Shown here piece after piece: positions 1-8,053 of a DNA stretch of 64,000 nucleotides (positions within the stretch are counted from its first letter, which is position 1; the number at the start of each line of letters is the position of its first letter). The notes under the pieces were generated by a model. The model did not search any database and was not told where the DNA came from. It worked only from the letters and a program-made list of their open reading frames with translations. Source of the stretch: Pyrinomonadaceae bacterium (GTDB lineage Bacteria > Acidobacteriota > Blastocatellia > Pyrinomonadales > Pyrinomonadaceae); the NCBI GenBank assembly GCA_019694355.1, contig JAIBCB010000004.1, positions 1 through 64,000 on the forward strand, in the 5' to 3' direction. The position numbers and the translations under genes are program-made.

Positions 1-1
1 T

Positions 2-118
2 GCCGAGTTTATCAACGATACCGTTGTTCTTCCGACGCATCAAGGCCCCACAAAGAGAACCGTGGTCGGTTCAGTTGTGAGCGGAAAGCGCCACTTCGCG
101 ATCCTAAAGGATCACTGA
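2..118 (+). CDS. C-terminal end of an unidentified protein (cut by window start)
   Basis: An open frame enters from the left edge and stops at TGA 116-118, giving the last 38 residues of a protein that ends in KDH. The tail is basic and has no motif I recognise. It ends exactly where RHS core homology begins, at 119, the same spacing as the small partner genes elsewhere in this island. It is therefore probably the end of another immunity-like gene, but that rests on position only. Confidence 0.4.
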   Translation, partial: AEFINDTVVLPTHQGPTKRTVVGSVVSGKRHFAILKDH

Positions 119-150
119 GCCGCGAGTCAGCTATTTGACAAACCGATCAT

Positions 151-1287
151 TTGGGCAGCCCGCGTGTGGCGACGGACGAGCGTGGGATGGTGGTGAACCG
201 CAGGGACTTTATGGCGTTTGGCGAAGAGGCGATCTCGGTGCAGCGTGTGGGCGGCGGTTCGGGGAACGGCTACGAGGCCGCCGGGGCGACGCGCAAGGAT
301 TACACGGGTTACGAGAAGGACGAGGAGAGCGGTTTGGAGTTCGCACAGGCACGGTATTACAACGCGACGCACGGCAGATTCACAAGCGTCGATCCGCTAA
401 CGGCAAGCGCAACGATAAGAAACCCGCAGACGTTTAATAGGTATTCATACGGATTAAACTCGCCGTATAAGTTTACAGACCCTCTTGGCTTACTTTCTGA
501 GTATACAACTGGGGCTTGTGGTAGTAGCTGCCCTAACAGCGAATCGCGTTGGACTCAGTCTAGTGGCGGACCGATGACCGGCGGTGGAACAGAATCACCA
601 TTCGCGGCAGAGTTCGAAGCAATGTCCCTTTATCGCGAAGTGGATCAGGCACTCGATACTCTCTCTGGCGTAGGATTCGAGACATACGGCAATTATGCTC
701 CCGGAGAAAAGGCTGCTGTTACTCTCGCGTTGCAAGAAATCCTAAGAAAGGGAACGCAGGAGGCTAAACGAATCGCAGCGAATATAGTTAACAGCGACAT
801 AAGAATCAACATTGGCGACTATACGGCTTCAGGGCAAACATTAATTCGTGATGCAGCCGGTTTGACAGCTGCAATAGCTCAAAAAGGAACTCTCACAATC
901 CGCGACGCCCTTAGTTTCTTTCAGATCAACCTCGATCGAGGGTCGACGATGAATTCAGCCCCAGACTTATTGGCGACCCTTGTGCACGAAGGAAAGCACG
1001 CAGAAATATATGCGACGGTTGCCGTTAGCCTCTCGTCCGGAGATCCCAGGAAATTTGAAAACGAAACAATGAGATCTGACGAAATCCGTGCTTCAACGGC
1101 TGCCACACAATTTCTCATACGCATGGGCGGAGAATTCATGAAAAAAGGCCAGGCCCTTGGCTTCATAACAAACAACGGAAGGGTGGATTCTCGCGCGATG
1201 AATGCGAAAGGTGCGGCGGCGGCGGCCGCGTTTGGAACTACGAAGACCGTTCAGGACTTTTTTAAATTGTCCAAGGTGACATGGTAA
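151..1287 (+). CDS. Displaced RHS C-terminal module with HExxH metallopeptidase-like toxin domain
   Basis: The first ~115 residues are RHS core: YYNATHGRFTSVDP, FNRYSYGLNSPYKF and TDPLGL, the usual junction before a variable tip. The remaining ~260 residues are the tip, with HEGKH at residues 279-283, matching HExxH of zinc metallopeptidases. RHS homology actually begins at 119, but the stretch near 139-143 has one more A than the equivalent sites at 3,632 and 5,354, so the upstream core is out of frame. Translation would need the alternative start at 151. No signal peptide or rhs N-terminus is present, so this looks like an orphan tip kept as a recombination donor or remnant. The lipoprotein gene 10 bases downstream is the likely immunity partner. 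Toxin function is inferred. Confidence 0.65.
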   Translation: MGSPRVATDERGMVVNRRDFMAFGEEAISVQRVGGGSGNGYEAAGATRKDYTGYEKDEESGLEFAQARYYNATHGRFTSVDPLTASATIRNPQTFNRYSYGLNSPYKFTDPLGLLSEYTTGACGSSCPNSESRWTQSSGGPMTGGGTESPFAAEFEAMSLYREVDQALDTLSGVGFETYGNYAPGEKAAVTLALQEILRKGTQEAKRIAANIVNSDIRINIGDYTASGQTLIRDAAGLTAAIAQKGTLTIRDALSFFQINLDRGSTMNSAPDLLATLVHEGKHAEIYATVAVSLSSGDPRKFENETMRSDEIRASTAATQFLIRMGGEFMKKGQALGFITNNGRVDSRAMNAKGAAAAAAFGTTKTVQDFFKLSKVTW

Positions 1288-1297
1288 GGAATTCTTT

Positions 1298-1843
1298 ATG
1301 CGAAGCACTAGATATGAATGGCTCTCCCTAATAGTGGTTATTAGCGCGGTAGTTCTCTTTGGCGGCCTCACTGCCTGTAGCCTCAAGCGCAACCCGCACT
1401 TCGTAGGTGGTCGAAGTCCAGAAATAGCAAATCCATCGGCCTCGCAAATTTTCGACCCAGCTGATCGGGCTTTCGAAGACGCAAGGCTTCGGTGGAGAAA
1501 TGCCAACATCTCCAGCTATGACATGACGATTTCATTAGAAATGACTTCATTCGTCGAGCCGGCACGCATGGTACAAGTAAAGGTTCGGCGGGGTGATGTC
1601 CTTTCAATGCAGGTCGTCGACGAACAAGATCGGCGAGGAGGGCTATCCTTTTATGACAAATATAAGACGGTCGATCTGATTTTTTACAGGATTCCACAGT
1701 TGAAACAAGAAGGCGGTACCGTTGAGGTTGACTACAACTCAATATACGGCTATCCGGAGAAGATTCGATTTGCAAAAGTAGCTGCCGACGCTTCCTTTAC
1801 CTTTAAAGTTTTACGTTTCGAGTTGGTGAATGCTGAGAATTGA
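1298..1843 (+). CDS. DUF6174-like lipoprotein, probable immunity protein
   Basis: The 181-residue product has a hydrophobic N-terminus ending in a lipobox (LTAC, Cys about residue 27), so it should be a lipoprotein. The mature part carries a W-x(6)-Y-like opening, then V-x-V-x(2)-G, a KTVDLIF stretch and a GYPEKIRF motif, a layout I associate with DUF6174 proteins; this assignment is from memory. It lies 10 bases after the HExxH RHS tip. An extracytoplasmic partner fits a toxin acting in the periplasm. The immunity role is inferred from position. Confidence 0.6.
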   Translation: MRSTRYEWLSLIVVISAVVLFGGLTACSLKRNPHFVGGRSPEIANPSASQIFDPADRAFEDARLRWRNANISSYDMTISLEMTSFVEPARMVQVKVRRGDVLSMQVVDEQDRRGGLSFYDKYKTVDLIFYRIPQLKQEGGTVEVDYNSIYGYPEKIRFAKVAADASFTFKVLRFELVNAEN

Positions 1844-2253
1844 GAGTAGACGCTGTTTCCGATCGATTGGGGGTGGTGGTGAATCGCAGGGATTTTACCG
1901 CGTTTGGTGAAGAGGCGGTGTCGGTGCAGCGTGTCGGCGGCGGTTCGGGGAACGGCTACGAGGCCGCCGGGGCGAAACAATCCGTGAAGGTAGACGGCGT
2001 TAAGGTGACGGCGGGAGAAGGAGTTGCAACTCCGGCAGGATACTACAAATTGGTTGTCTTTGAAGGCAAGAGCTATCTAAACACCCACGTTATGAAGCAA
2101 GAGTCTGATGGTACTTGGTCAAGCAAGAATGGAGATGGTTCTCGATTCAGCGGTATTAAGGACGCGAACGCTTTTTATCAGTCAGCTTACGGTCCAGCGA
2201 GTGTGAAACCAACTTACTTCTTTAGGAAGATTTCTAGGCTCGGAAGGCGGTAG
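1840..2253 (+). CDS. RHS core scrap joined to an unidentified toxin tail
   Basis: Bases 1,870-1,974 are a near copy of 189-287 in the first module (VVVNRRDF, AFGEE, then VGGGSGNGYEAAGA). Homology then stops abruptly and runs into an unrelated ~92-residue tail ending in SRLGRR. The rest of the core, including the PLGL junction, is missing, so this is a recombination product rather than an intact module. The only usable start is a TTG overlapping the previous stop by four bases. The tail resembles nothing I can name. The next gene starts 11 bases later, the usual toxin-immunity spacing here. Confidence 0.45.
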   Translation: MRVDAVSDRLGVVVNRRDFTAFGEEAVSVQRVGGGSGNGYEAAGAKQSVKVDGVKVTAGEGVATPAGYYKLVVFEGKSYLNTHVMKQESDGTWSSKNGDGSRFSGIKDANAFYQSAYGPASVKPTYFFRKISRLGRR

Positions 2254-2264
2254 GGAGACGAAAA

Positions 2265-2804
2265 ATGCATAGAAGTATGGTTATAGTTGCTATTGTTCTT
2301 GGTTGTGTTGTAGGCCAAGCTTCGCTTGGCCAAACTAGGGCGACTTATAAGAAGCAAACAGGGTGCATTAAGGCTTCACTCGCACGCATCGATGGAAGAG
2401 CCGAACAGCCATTGATCAAGCCGAGTGAGCTCAGTTTGACGATAGAGAATCAAACATCTGGATCGCTTTATATACATCAGCGCCCAGTTTTCTATTTGTG
2501 GAGGAAAGGTAGTGATGAAGCGAATCCGAAATTGTATGATGCCTTTATTGCCAGAATAGGCGATCTATATCCAATACCGCCACTGCCTAAAAAGCTCGGG
2601 CATCATCAAATGGTATCGATGCAGATTCATATTGATCAATTAGACGCGAAAAACACCATTGCAGCTATAGACGTCTGGAAACAGCTGTTGTTAGTAGTGC
2701 CCCCCGAACACTATTTGATTGAAGCTCAGCTTCTGTCGACTGAGGATGGCAGTTGTCTCCGCACGATCTCGAACCGGGTCGACATTGAGATTCTGCCTAA
2801 ATGA
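2265..2804 (+). CDS. Exported protein, probable immunity protein
   Basis: The 179-residue product begins with a clear signal peptide (MHRSMVIVAIVLGCVVGQA, cleavage near ASLGQ). The mature part looks beta-rich, with a SGSLYIHQRP segment and Cys pairs that could form disulfides in the periplasm. I do not recognise the family. It follows the toxin tail at 2,253 by 11 bases. The base composition is visibly more A/T-rich than the backbone genes, consistent with acquisition. Confidence 0.5.
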   Translation: MHRSMVIVAIVLGCVVGQASLGQTRATYKKQTGCIKASLARIDGRAEQPLIKPSELSLTIENQTSGSLYIHQRPVFYLWRKGSDEANPKLYDAFIARIGDLYPIPPLPKKLGHHQMVSMQIHIDQLDAKNTIAAIDVWKQLLLVVPPEHYLIEAQLLSTEDGSCLRTISNRVDIEILPK

Positions 2805-2891
2805 AAGGTTTCGACGTCTGCCTGAGTCGAAGTATGGGGAATGAAGTGGGGGGAGCGAGGAAAGAGTGTTGTGAAGTTTGCGAGTCGGGCT

Positions 2892-2926
2892 GACGCGCAA
2901 GGATTACACGGGCTACGAGAAGGACG
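2892..2926 (+). other. 35-bp RHS core scrap
   Basis: These bases match 288-322 of the first RHS module at 34 of 35 positions (they would encode TRKDYTGYEKD). The scrap is followed by purine-rich low-complexity sequence (GAGTGCGGA-like repeats) up to 2,987. It shows that a module once started here and lost its toxin. Confidence 0.75.
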
Positions 2927-2987
2927 GTCGAATGCAGAGTGCGGAGTGCGGAATGAGGAGCGTGGAGTGTCGAGTGCGGAATTCAGA

Positions 2988-3515
2988 ATGAGGGAGCTTG
3001 CATTATCGGGAGTTCTTCTTCTTGTATTCGTTTCTGTAACAACGGCGATGGCCAATGGCGAAGATTTGCGAGTAACCGTTTCCGTGCCGTCTGGAGGCTT
3101 GAAAGTCGGCGTCGATAGTAAAGCCCGCGCAAAGGTAACTGTTACCGTTGAGAACACCTCAGATCACAAAGTTGAATTCTATGGCCCGGACTTTACGATC
3201 TTGCGAGAAGGTGTCAGCAAGACGGGAATGACAACAGGCAATGCGTTCGTTGGAAGGAGAATCGGTGGTGGTTTGAAACCAGGGACGGATAGAGAATCTT
3301 ACGTAAGTCTGGGAAGAGGCGAGTCGAGGACCTTTGAGGTTGATGTTTCGAAGCTTTTTGTAATGGATCAAATGTGGTCTGTTATATTTTACAGCCCGTT
3401 GCTCAAAGAGCTCCGTTCTGGGAGATATGATTTCGCAGCGCGCGTTTTTGTGGGAAATGGGGACAATTCATTTTACATAACTTCGCGAATATTCAAAGTG
3501 GAAGTTTTAAAATAG
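2988..3515 (+). CDS. Exported protein, orphan immunity candidate
   Basis: The ATG at 2,988 is preferred over the upstream start at 2,841 because it opens a proper signal peptide (MRELALSGVLLLVFVSVTTA, cleavage near AMANG), while the upstream extension reads through RHS scrap and low-complexity DNA. The mature 150 residues look like an immunoglobulin-like beta sandwich (VTVTVENTSDHKVEFYGPDF, later SRTFEVDVSKLF). No toxin tail remains upstream, so it would be an orphan. Retaining immunity after losing the toxin is known for other polymorphic toxin loci; its application here is inference. Confidence 0.5.
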   Translation: MRELALSGVLLLVFVSVTTAMANGEDLRVTVSVPSGGLKVGVDSKARAKVTVTVENTSDHKVEFYGPDFTILREGVSKTGMTTGNAFVGRRIGGGLKPGTDRESYVSLGRGESRTFEVDVSKLFVMDQMWSVIFYSPLLKELRSGRYDFAARVFVGNGDNSFYITSRIFKVEVLK

Positions 3516-3555
3516 GCCTGCAATCGCTCTCACTGCCGACGAGGCCACGATCTTC

Positions 3556-4680
3556 GTGTATGATGCATCTGGAGTATTGATCGCGGAATATTCGGGCGAG
3601 GTCGCTGCGGAGCCGCGAGTCAGCTATTTGACAACCGATCATTTGGGCTCGCCGCGTGTGACGACGAATGAGCGTGGGGTGGTGGTGAATCGGCGAGATT
3701 TTATGCCCTTTGGCGAAGAAATAAATGGTGTTGGAGGCCGCACAACCGGCTTGAATTACGGTTCGGATTCGGTTCGCCAAAAATTCACCGGCTACGAACG
3801 CGACATCGAGTCTGACCTGGATTTTGCCCAAGCGCGATACTACAACTCTTCTCATGGAAGGTTCACAAGCGTCGATCCCCTCACAGCGAGTGCCACGATC
3901 CGAAATCCTCAGACATTCAATAGGTACAGCTACGGTTTGAATTCTCCGTATAAGTTTACAGACCCGCTAGGGTTGTCAATTGATCTGGTGGGATGTAATT
4001 TTGAGTGTCGCGTAATGAACGCGATCAATGGTATTGGCAAACTGAGTGCTGCCGATCTTGCCCTTGCAAAATATCACGTAGCCAATGGCACAGCGCTTGG
4101 TTATGTTTTCCTAAACGCCTCGTACAACCAGCTGCGCCCACAGACGGCGGGTGTTGGATCACCGAACCCGCAAGGCCCAAACGACAATATGAAAATGGGC
4201 GAAGAAGGTCGGAAGCTGCTAATTCAATGGGAGGGCTATAGGGATGTTCCGTACGACAAAGATAACAGCAGCGGATCCCGCAACTGCACTATTGGGATTG
4301 GTCACTTGCTACATCCAGGTCCGTGTCGAGGATCATCGGAGGACCAGAGAAAGTATTCAGCGGGCGAAATTGATGCCTTCTTCAAGGCTGACGTTGCGAG
4401 TGCCGAGAGTCACGTACGCGCAGGTATTACCAAGGTGAAGTTGGATCAGAACCAGTTTGATGCGCTCGTTGTATTAGCTCTTAATTTCCGATCGACGCCG
4501 AAGCTTTATGCTGCGATTAACGCAAACAAACTCGAGCGCGTAAAAGCTGAATGGCTAAGCACTAATAAGGTCAAAGATGAGCATGGGAATCTTGTATTTT
4601 CTCAAGGCCTTCAGAATCGCCGCGACGCAGAGTGGGCTCTATATAATAAGCCGGTACCGCGGTTTAAGTTTTTCTGGTAG
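3556..4680 (+). CDS. Displaced RHS module with GH24 lysozyme toxin domain
   Basis: RHS core homology opens in frame at about 3,511, right after the previous gene's stop; the only start nearby is GTG 3,556. Residues 1-140 are core ending in FTDPLGL. Residues ~215-374 match the phage/T4-type GH24 muramidase: catalytic Glu226 in WEG, Asp234/236 in YDKD, and Thr245 in TIGIGHLL, then QNRRDAEWALY near the end as in phage endolysins. All three classic catalytic positions are present. The expected action is cleavage of the MurNAc-GlcNAc bond of peptidoglycan, so the toxin should work in the periplasm. The lipoprotein downstream is the likely inhibitor. This is the clearest toxin identity in the window. 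Confidence 0.8.
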   Translation: MYDASGVLIAEYSGEVAAEPRVSYLTTDHLGSPRVTTNERGVVVNRRDFMPFGEEINGVGGRTTGLNYGSDSVRQKFTGYERDIESDLDFAQARYYNSSHGRFTSVDPLTASATIRNPQTFNRYSYGLNSPYKFTDPLGLSIDLVGCNFECRVMNAINGIGKLSAADLALAKYHVANGTALGYVFLNASYNQLRPQTAGVGSPNPQGPNDNMKMGEEGRKLLIQWEGYRDVPYDKDNSSGSRNCTIGIGHLLHPGPCRGSSEDQRKYSAGEIDAFFKADVASAESHVRAGITKVKLDQNQFDALVVLALNFRSTPKLYAAINANKLERVKAEWLSTNKVKDEHGNLVFSQGLQNRRDAEWALYNKPVPRFKFFW

Positions 4681-4716
4681 CCGAATCGTGAGAATCATAA
4701 TAGGGAGGTTTTTATT

Positions 4717-5286
4717 ATGCCCGAGTTTGCGAAATACATATGTGTACTTCTATTGGCATCTCTGATCTTTTGCTCCGCCTGTGAAACGACACGCCGTTCG
4801 ACCCAAGCGGTTGAATCACCAACTAGGCCGTCAAATATGAGTGATACGCCGTCCTCACTTGCAAATAATGATCAGGCCCAGAATACTCAACAGCCTAGCT
4901 CGTCAAAATTTCGGCAAGATGATCGAGCAGTGCCCCAATCTCCTAGTGTTGCACCGAAGTACCTCGGATGTTGGTCGTCGGGCGACGGTAATTTCATGTC
5001 GATTACCGCGACAACCTTGCAAACCCGCAATAGCTACGAACCACTGAAGTATGAGTCACGAGCGGATAAGATCGCGCAGGAACGTGGAGTTTACCTTTTG
5101 GAAATTCTTGGTGTGGATAAGAGTCATGAAATTGCCAAACTCATCGCCTTTAAGTTGATCGGCAATAATGAGATGGACGGAGCTACTTTCGATTCATTCG
5201 AAATGTTTCAGAACGATCAGCCAACTGCTAGACAAGGACGCTGGGTCCGAGAAAAATGTATTACTGTGCAAAAATTTCTAAAGTGA
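4717..5286 (+). CDS. Lipoprotein, probable immunity to the GH24 toxin
   Basis: A good ribosome-binding site (GGGAGG at about 4,703) precedes the ATG. The product has a lipobox (CSAC, Cys ~23), then a Ser/Thr/Gln/Pro-rich linker of about 55 residues, then a compact ~110-residue domain starting YLGCWSSGDG and ending RWVREKC. A lipoprotein with a flexible tether and small globular domain is what a periplasmic lysozyme inhibitor would look like, but I cannot match it to a known inhibitor family. The partner gene ends 36 bases upstream. Confidence 0.55.
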   Translation: MPEFAKYICVLLLASLIFCSACETTRRSTQAVESPTRPSNMSDTPSSLANNDQAQNTQQPSSSKFRQDDRAVPQSPSVAPKYLGCWSSGDGNFMSITATTLQTRNSYEPLKYESRADKIAQERGVYLLEILGVDKSHEIAKLIAFKLIGNNEMDGATFDSFEMFQNDQPTARQGRWVREKCITVQKFLK

Positions 5287-5325
5287 CTGGGTAGAGGTCG
5301 ATGTGCCCGACAGTTCGACGGTGAG

Positions 5326-6483
5326 GTGTCGCAGGAGCCGCGAGTCAGCTATTTGACAACCGATCATTTGGGCAGCCCGCGTGTGGCGACGGATGAGCGT
5401 GGGGTGGTGGTGAAACGAAGTGATTTCCAGCCTTACGGCGAAGAGGTGTTCTCTGTCGAACGGACGAGCGCTCTTGGCTACACCGCCGCGGATTCGATCC
5501 GCCAGAAATTTACCGGCTATGAACGCGACATCGAGTCCGGCCTGGATTTCGCCCAAGCGCGATACTACAACGCGACGCACGGGCGTTTCACGAGCGTCGA
5601 TCCGCTGACGGCGAGTGCAACAATCAGAAACCCGCAGACCCTCAACCGCTACTCCTACGCCCTCAACTCCCCATACAAGTTCACCGATCCCCTCGGCCTC
5701 CTCTCCGAGTACACCACCGGCGCCTGCGGCGGCGATTGTCCCAATTCCGACGGTGGCGGTACCGGATACAGCGACAACTATGCTGCCTTCCTTTGCGGGG
5801 CTTTCGAATGTGAGCAGGAAAAAGCGCCGGTGGTTGCGGCAACTTCGCCGAATGCGAGCGAGCCTCAACCATCCCAGACTCCTTCGGAGATACCGCCACC
5901 TCCGACCCTCAAAGTTGAATATCTACCAGCACCCGGTGATACTGAAGCGATTATTAACCGAAAGACGTCGAGTCTCCAGGAGATTGCGAACAATCTAATT
6001 GCTGCAAATTGGCCCACCATTTATGCAGCCACAGTTGCGGAAACGGCGGCATCTCGGGCACCTAAGGGTGAAATGTCACAGCAAACGGATACATCCAGCG
6101 CGCAAGTCGGAGTAAGCGTCGGTACTGATGGTGCTGACGTTTCTGGACAAACTGGATCTTCGCGCTCTACTACAACCGAATTTGCACGGACTTTGGAAGG
6201 AAAAATTGCCGCAAATGCGACGGTGATCAATAACTCAGCGGTTGCCGTTGCCGCGTCAGATGCCGTTCCAATAAACAATTCGGTGCAGTTTGTTGGCCTT
6301 GTGAATAAGACAATGATCGACCATGCGAGGCGACTCGTCACAAGAGCCGATGCAGCCTCTCCACCCATATCAGGAGGACTCCCGCAACGCAGAGCTGACC
6401 CAGCTAATATCCGAATCGTTCCGCATGTTAACCGGCCGATACCATGGTATATTCAGCAAAGAGCCTTAGATTCACCGTACTGA
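5326..6483 (+). CDS. Displaced RHS module with unidentified C-terminal domain
   Basis: Core homology begins in frame at about 5,308 (QFDGEVSQEPRVSYLTTDH) and ends with FTDPLGL near residue 124. The tip is ~260 residues: a Pro/Ser/Glu-rich linker, an Ala-rich helical stretch, a Ser/Thr/Gly-rich segment and a basic tail. No catalytic motif stands out. After the core it repeats the LSEYTTGACG and CPNS sequence found in the first module, so the two tips share a linker before they diverge. The start GTG 5,326 is only the nearest option. Confidence 0.6.
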   Translation: MSQEPRVSYLTTDHLGSPRVATDERGVVVKRSDFQPYGEEVFSVERTSALGYTAADSIRQKFTGYERDIESGLDFAQARYYNATHGRFTSVDPLTASATIRNPQTLNRYSYALNSPYKFTDPLGLLSEYTTGACGGDCPNSDGGGTGYSDNYAAFLCGAFECEQEKAPVVAATSPNASEPQPSQTPSEIPPPPTLKVEYLPAPGDTEAIINRKTSSLQEIANNLIAANWPTIYAATVAETAASRAPKGEMSQQTDTSSAQVGVSVGTDGADVSGQTGSSRSTTTEFARTLEGKIAANATVINNSAVAVAASDAVPINNSVQFVGLVNKTMIDHARRLVTRADAASPPISGGLPQRRADPANIRIVPHVNRPIPWYIQQRALDSPY

Positions 6484-6534
6484 GATTTCGCAATATCGAT
6501 TCTACAGATCAGCTTACGGGCGAGGGAGAATAAT

Positions 6535-6981
6535 ATGAAGGTTGGATTTTTCGTTTTGCTGGCGATTCTCGCATTTATTGTCATTGGGACCCCTTCTCCT
6601 TGGGGAATTCAAGCGCAGAAGAAGAATTCATTCGATGCGTTATGTCAGCAGTCCAGTCGCCCAGGAACATGCGATGAGGTCTTGTCCGTGATAACACGGT
6701 TCTGGAGGGCTGCTCAGAAAGGTGATCTGGATGTTGCCAGCAAACTTCGAACCAATACGATGGAAGGGTTTACAATCGTTGTTAACGACGACGCGCATCC
6801 ATGGGAGAGCGTCATTTTCGAGACAGGTTTGACGTATATTCGCCCAACCAATTTTGAGTGTAAGAGCGAAACTGAGTGTCGAGTTTTAGTCGTAGCTCGC
6901 AATCGGTATGGTAACGAGCTTCGACTTGTGCACACCGTCGTAAAAGGTGACGATGGGTGGCGGATTCGGTTCATCACGTAG
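6535..6981 (+). CDS. Exported NTF2/DUF4878-like protein, probable immunity protein
   Basis: The 148-residue product has a signal peptide (MKVGFFVLLAILAFIVIG...IQAQ). The mature part has an opening helix with a FWRAAQKGDLDVASKL pattern, then strands ending in WRIRFIT, the general layout of small NTF2-like/DUF4878 lipocalin-size domains. An AGGGAG-like site lies just before the ATG. It sits 51 bases after the third RHS module. The fold call is tentative; the immunity role is positional. Confidence 0.5.
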   Translation: MKVGFFVLLAILAFIVIGTPSPWGIQAQKKNSFDALCQQSSRPGTCDEVLSVITRFWRAAQKGDLDVASKLRTNTMEGFTIVVNDDAHPWESVIFETGLTYIRPTNFECKSETECRVLVVARNRYGNELRLVHTVVKGDDGWRIRFIT

Positions 6982-7046
6982 CTCGAAAGTAATCAATCCG
7001 GCGGATCAAAAAAGCTTCTGCGGCAGAAACTAAGCTGTCGGACAAT

Positions 7047-7472
7047 GTGATCGAAATCTTTGACGCTCGTGTAAACACTACGTACGACACTAAGACAGGC
7101 CTATACACAACCCAGGCTGTAATAGCCGACGTGATAATTCAGGCGACAATAACAACCACTCTTCCAACTTGGAGGGAACGCGGTTCCGCTTCTCAGGCAG
7201 AACAAGCTAAGTGGGATGGCTATTTGGAACAGCTTAAGGGGTTTCAAGCGGAGCACGCTAAGGATACATTCGTTCGCCTAGATCAGTATCGCAGTTCGCT
7301 TCTTGGGCTTCGAGGAACGGGTTCAGGAAACACGCGGGAGAGTGCTATGCAGATGGCCGCTAATCAAATCAACGCCAAATACTCGGAGGCGAAAAACACC
7401 CTCTTCCAGAATTATAATGCGGACGGCAAACGCCGCGATGCCAATGGCGGACACACGATACGTCCATATTAG
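7047..7472 (+). CDS. Toxin tail without RHS core, possibly DUF922-like
   Basis: The reading frame is open from 6,993 with no convincing start (GTG 7,047), so this is a detached C-terminal domain. It has LPTWRERGSASQAEQAKW followed by a helix and a later HGG-like end (NGGHTIRPY). That order resembles DUF922, a family of predicted peptidases, but the HExxH expected there is absent; the corresponding segment reads FQAEHAKD. I treat the resemblance as weak. It is followed by an exported small protein, as in the other modules. Confidence 0.4.
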   Translation: MIEIFDARVNTTYDTKTGLYTTQAVIADVIIQATITTTLPTWRERGSASQAEQAKWDGYLEQLKGFQAEHAKDTFVRLDQYRSSLLGLRGTGSGNTRESAMQMAANQINAKYSEAKNTLFQNYNADGKRRDANGGHTIRPY

Positions 7473-7514
7473 CGAGGACCCAATGAGAAACATCTACCTT
7501 TAGAAGAAATACTG

Positions 7515-7994
7515 GTGGTTGGAGTCTTGATATGCTTGCTGGCAACGACCTCGATCCAGGGACAGTCAAAACATACCGAAGGTGAAATTCAGTTCTACAT
7601 TACCGGTCGGACCAAAATATGTTTGGACGGCACGCTTATATTGAAAGCGACTGTAAAGAATCGAGGAACCCGATCAATTAAGGTACACAAGGCACTATGG
7701 CGTTACCTGACCGAAAAGGCGTTTGATCAGAATTCTGCAAAGGTGGTAGGCAGTAATTTTCAGCTTAAAGTTCCCGTAATGCGTGGGACAATAGCGGAGC
7801 ACGTCGGTGTTGACAAAGCGTTCGTAACTCTCCTTCCGGGCGAACAATTCTCTGTCGATAGAGTGATCGACCTGAAGTCGGACGCGTTCTACCGCGAGCC
7901 GGGACGGTATTCGGTCGAGCTGCTGTTGCCTTTGGAGCGATCGGAGGATAAGGAAATCTTCTCGAAGGAGTTTGTATTCCACGTAACGCATTGA
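7515..7994 (+). CDS. Exported immunity-like protein with a damaged start
   Basis: The frame from GTG 7,515 begins in the middle of a signal peptide (VGVLICLLATTSIQGQ). An ATG at 7,483 would supply the missing basic N-terminus (MRNIYL), but it runs into TAG at 7,501 and is one base out of register. The simplest reading is a single-base frameshift near 7,500 in a gene that originally began at 7,483. The mature 140 residues are beta-rich, with SIKVHKALWRYL and PGRYSVELLLPL segments, and are not recognised. Confidence 0.45.
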   Translation: MVGVLICLLATTSIQGQSKHTEGEIQFYITGRTKICLDGTLILKATVKNRGTRSIKVHKALWRYLTEKAFDQNSAKVVGSNFQLKVPVMRGTIAEHVGVDKAFVTLLPGEQFSVDRVIDLKSDAFYREPGRYSVELLLPLERSEDKEIFSKEFVFHVTH

Positions 7995-8014
7995 AGCAAA
8001 AAGTAAACGGGGCC

Positions 8015-8053
8015 GTGAGCGTGGGGCGGTTGTGAAACTCCGCCGACCTTATG
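8015..8053 (+). other. Degraded RHS core scrap
   Basis: GTGAGCGTGGGGCGG and the following bases resemble the core segment encoding DERGVVVNRRDF at 173-212 and 5,393-5,420, with several mismatches. It marks the right-hand end of island 1. Nothing coding follows. Confidence 0.5.

Noticed and set aside
7047..7472. Firm assignment to DUF922
   Set aside because: The general layout is similar but the HExxH motif is missing, so only a tentative note is kept.
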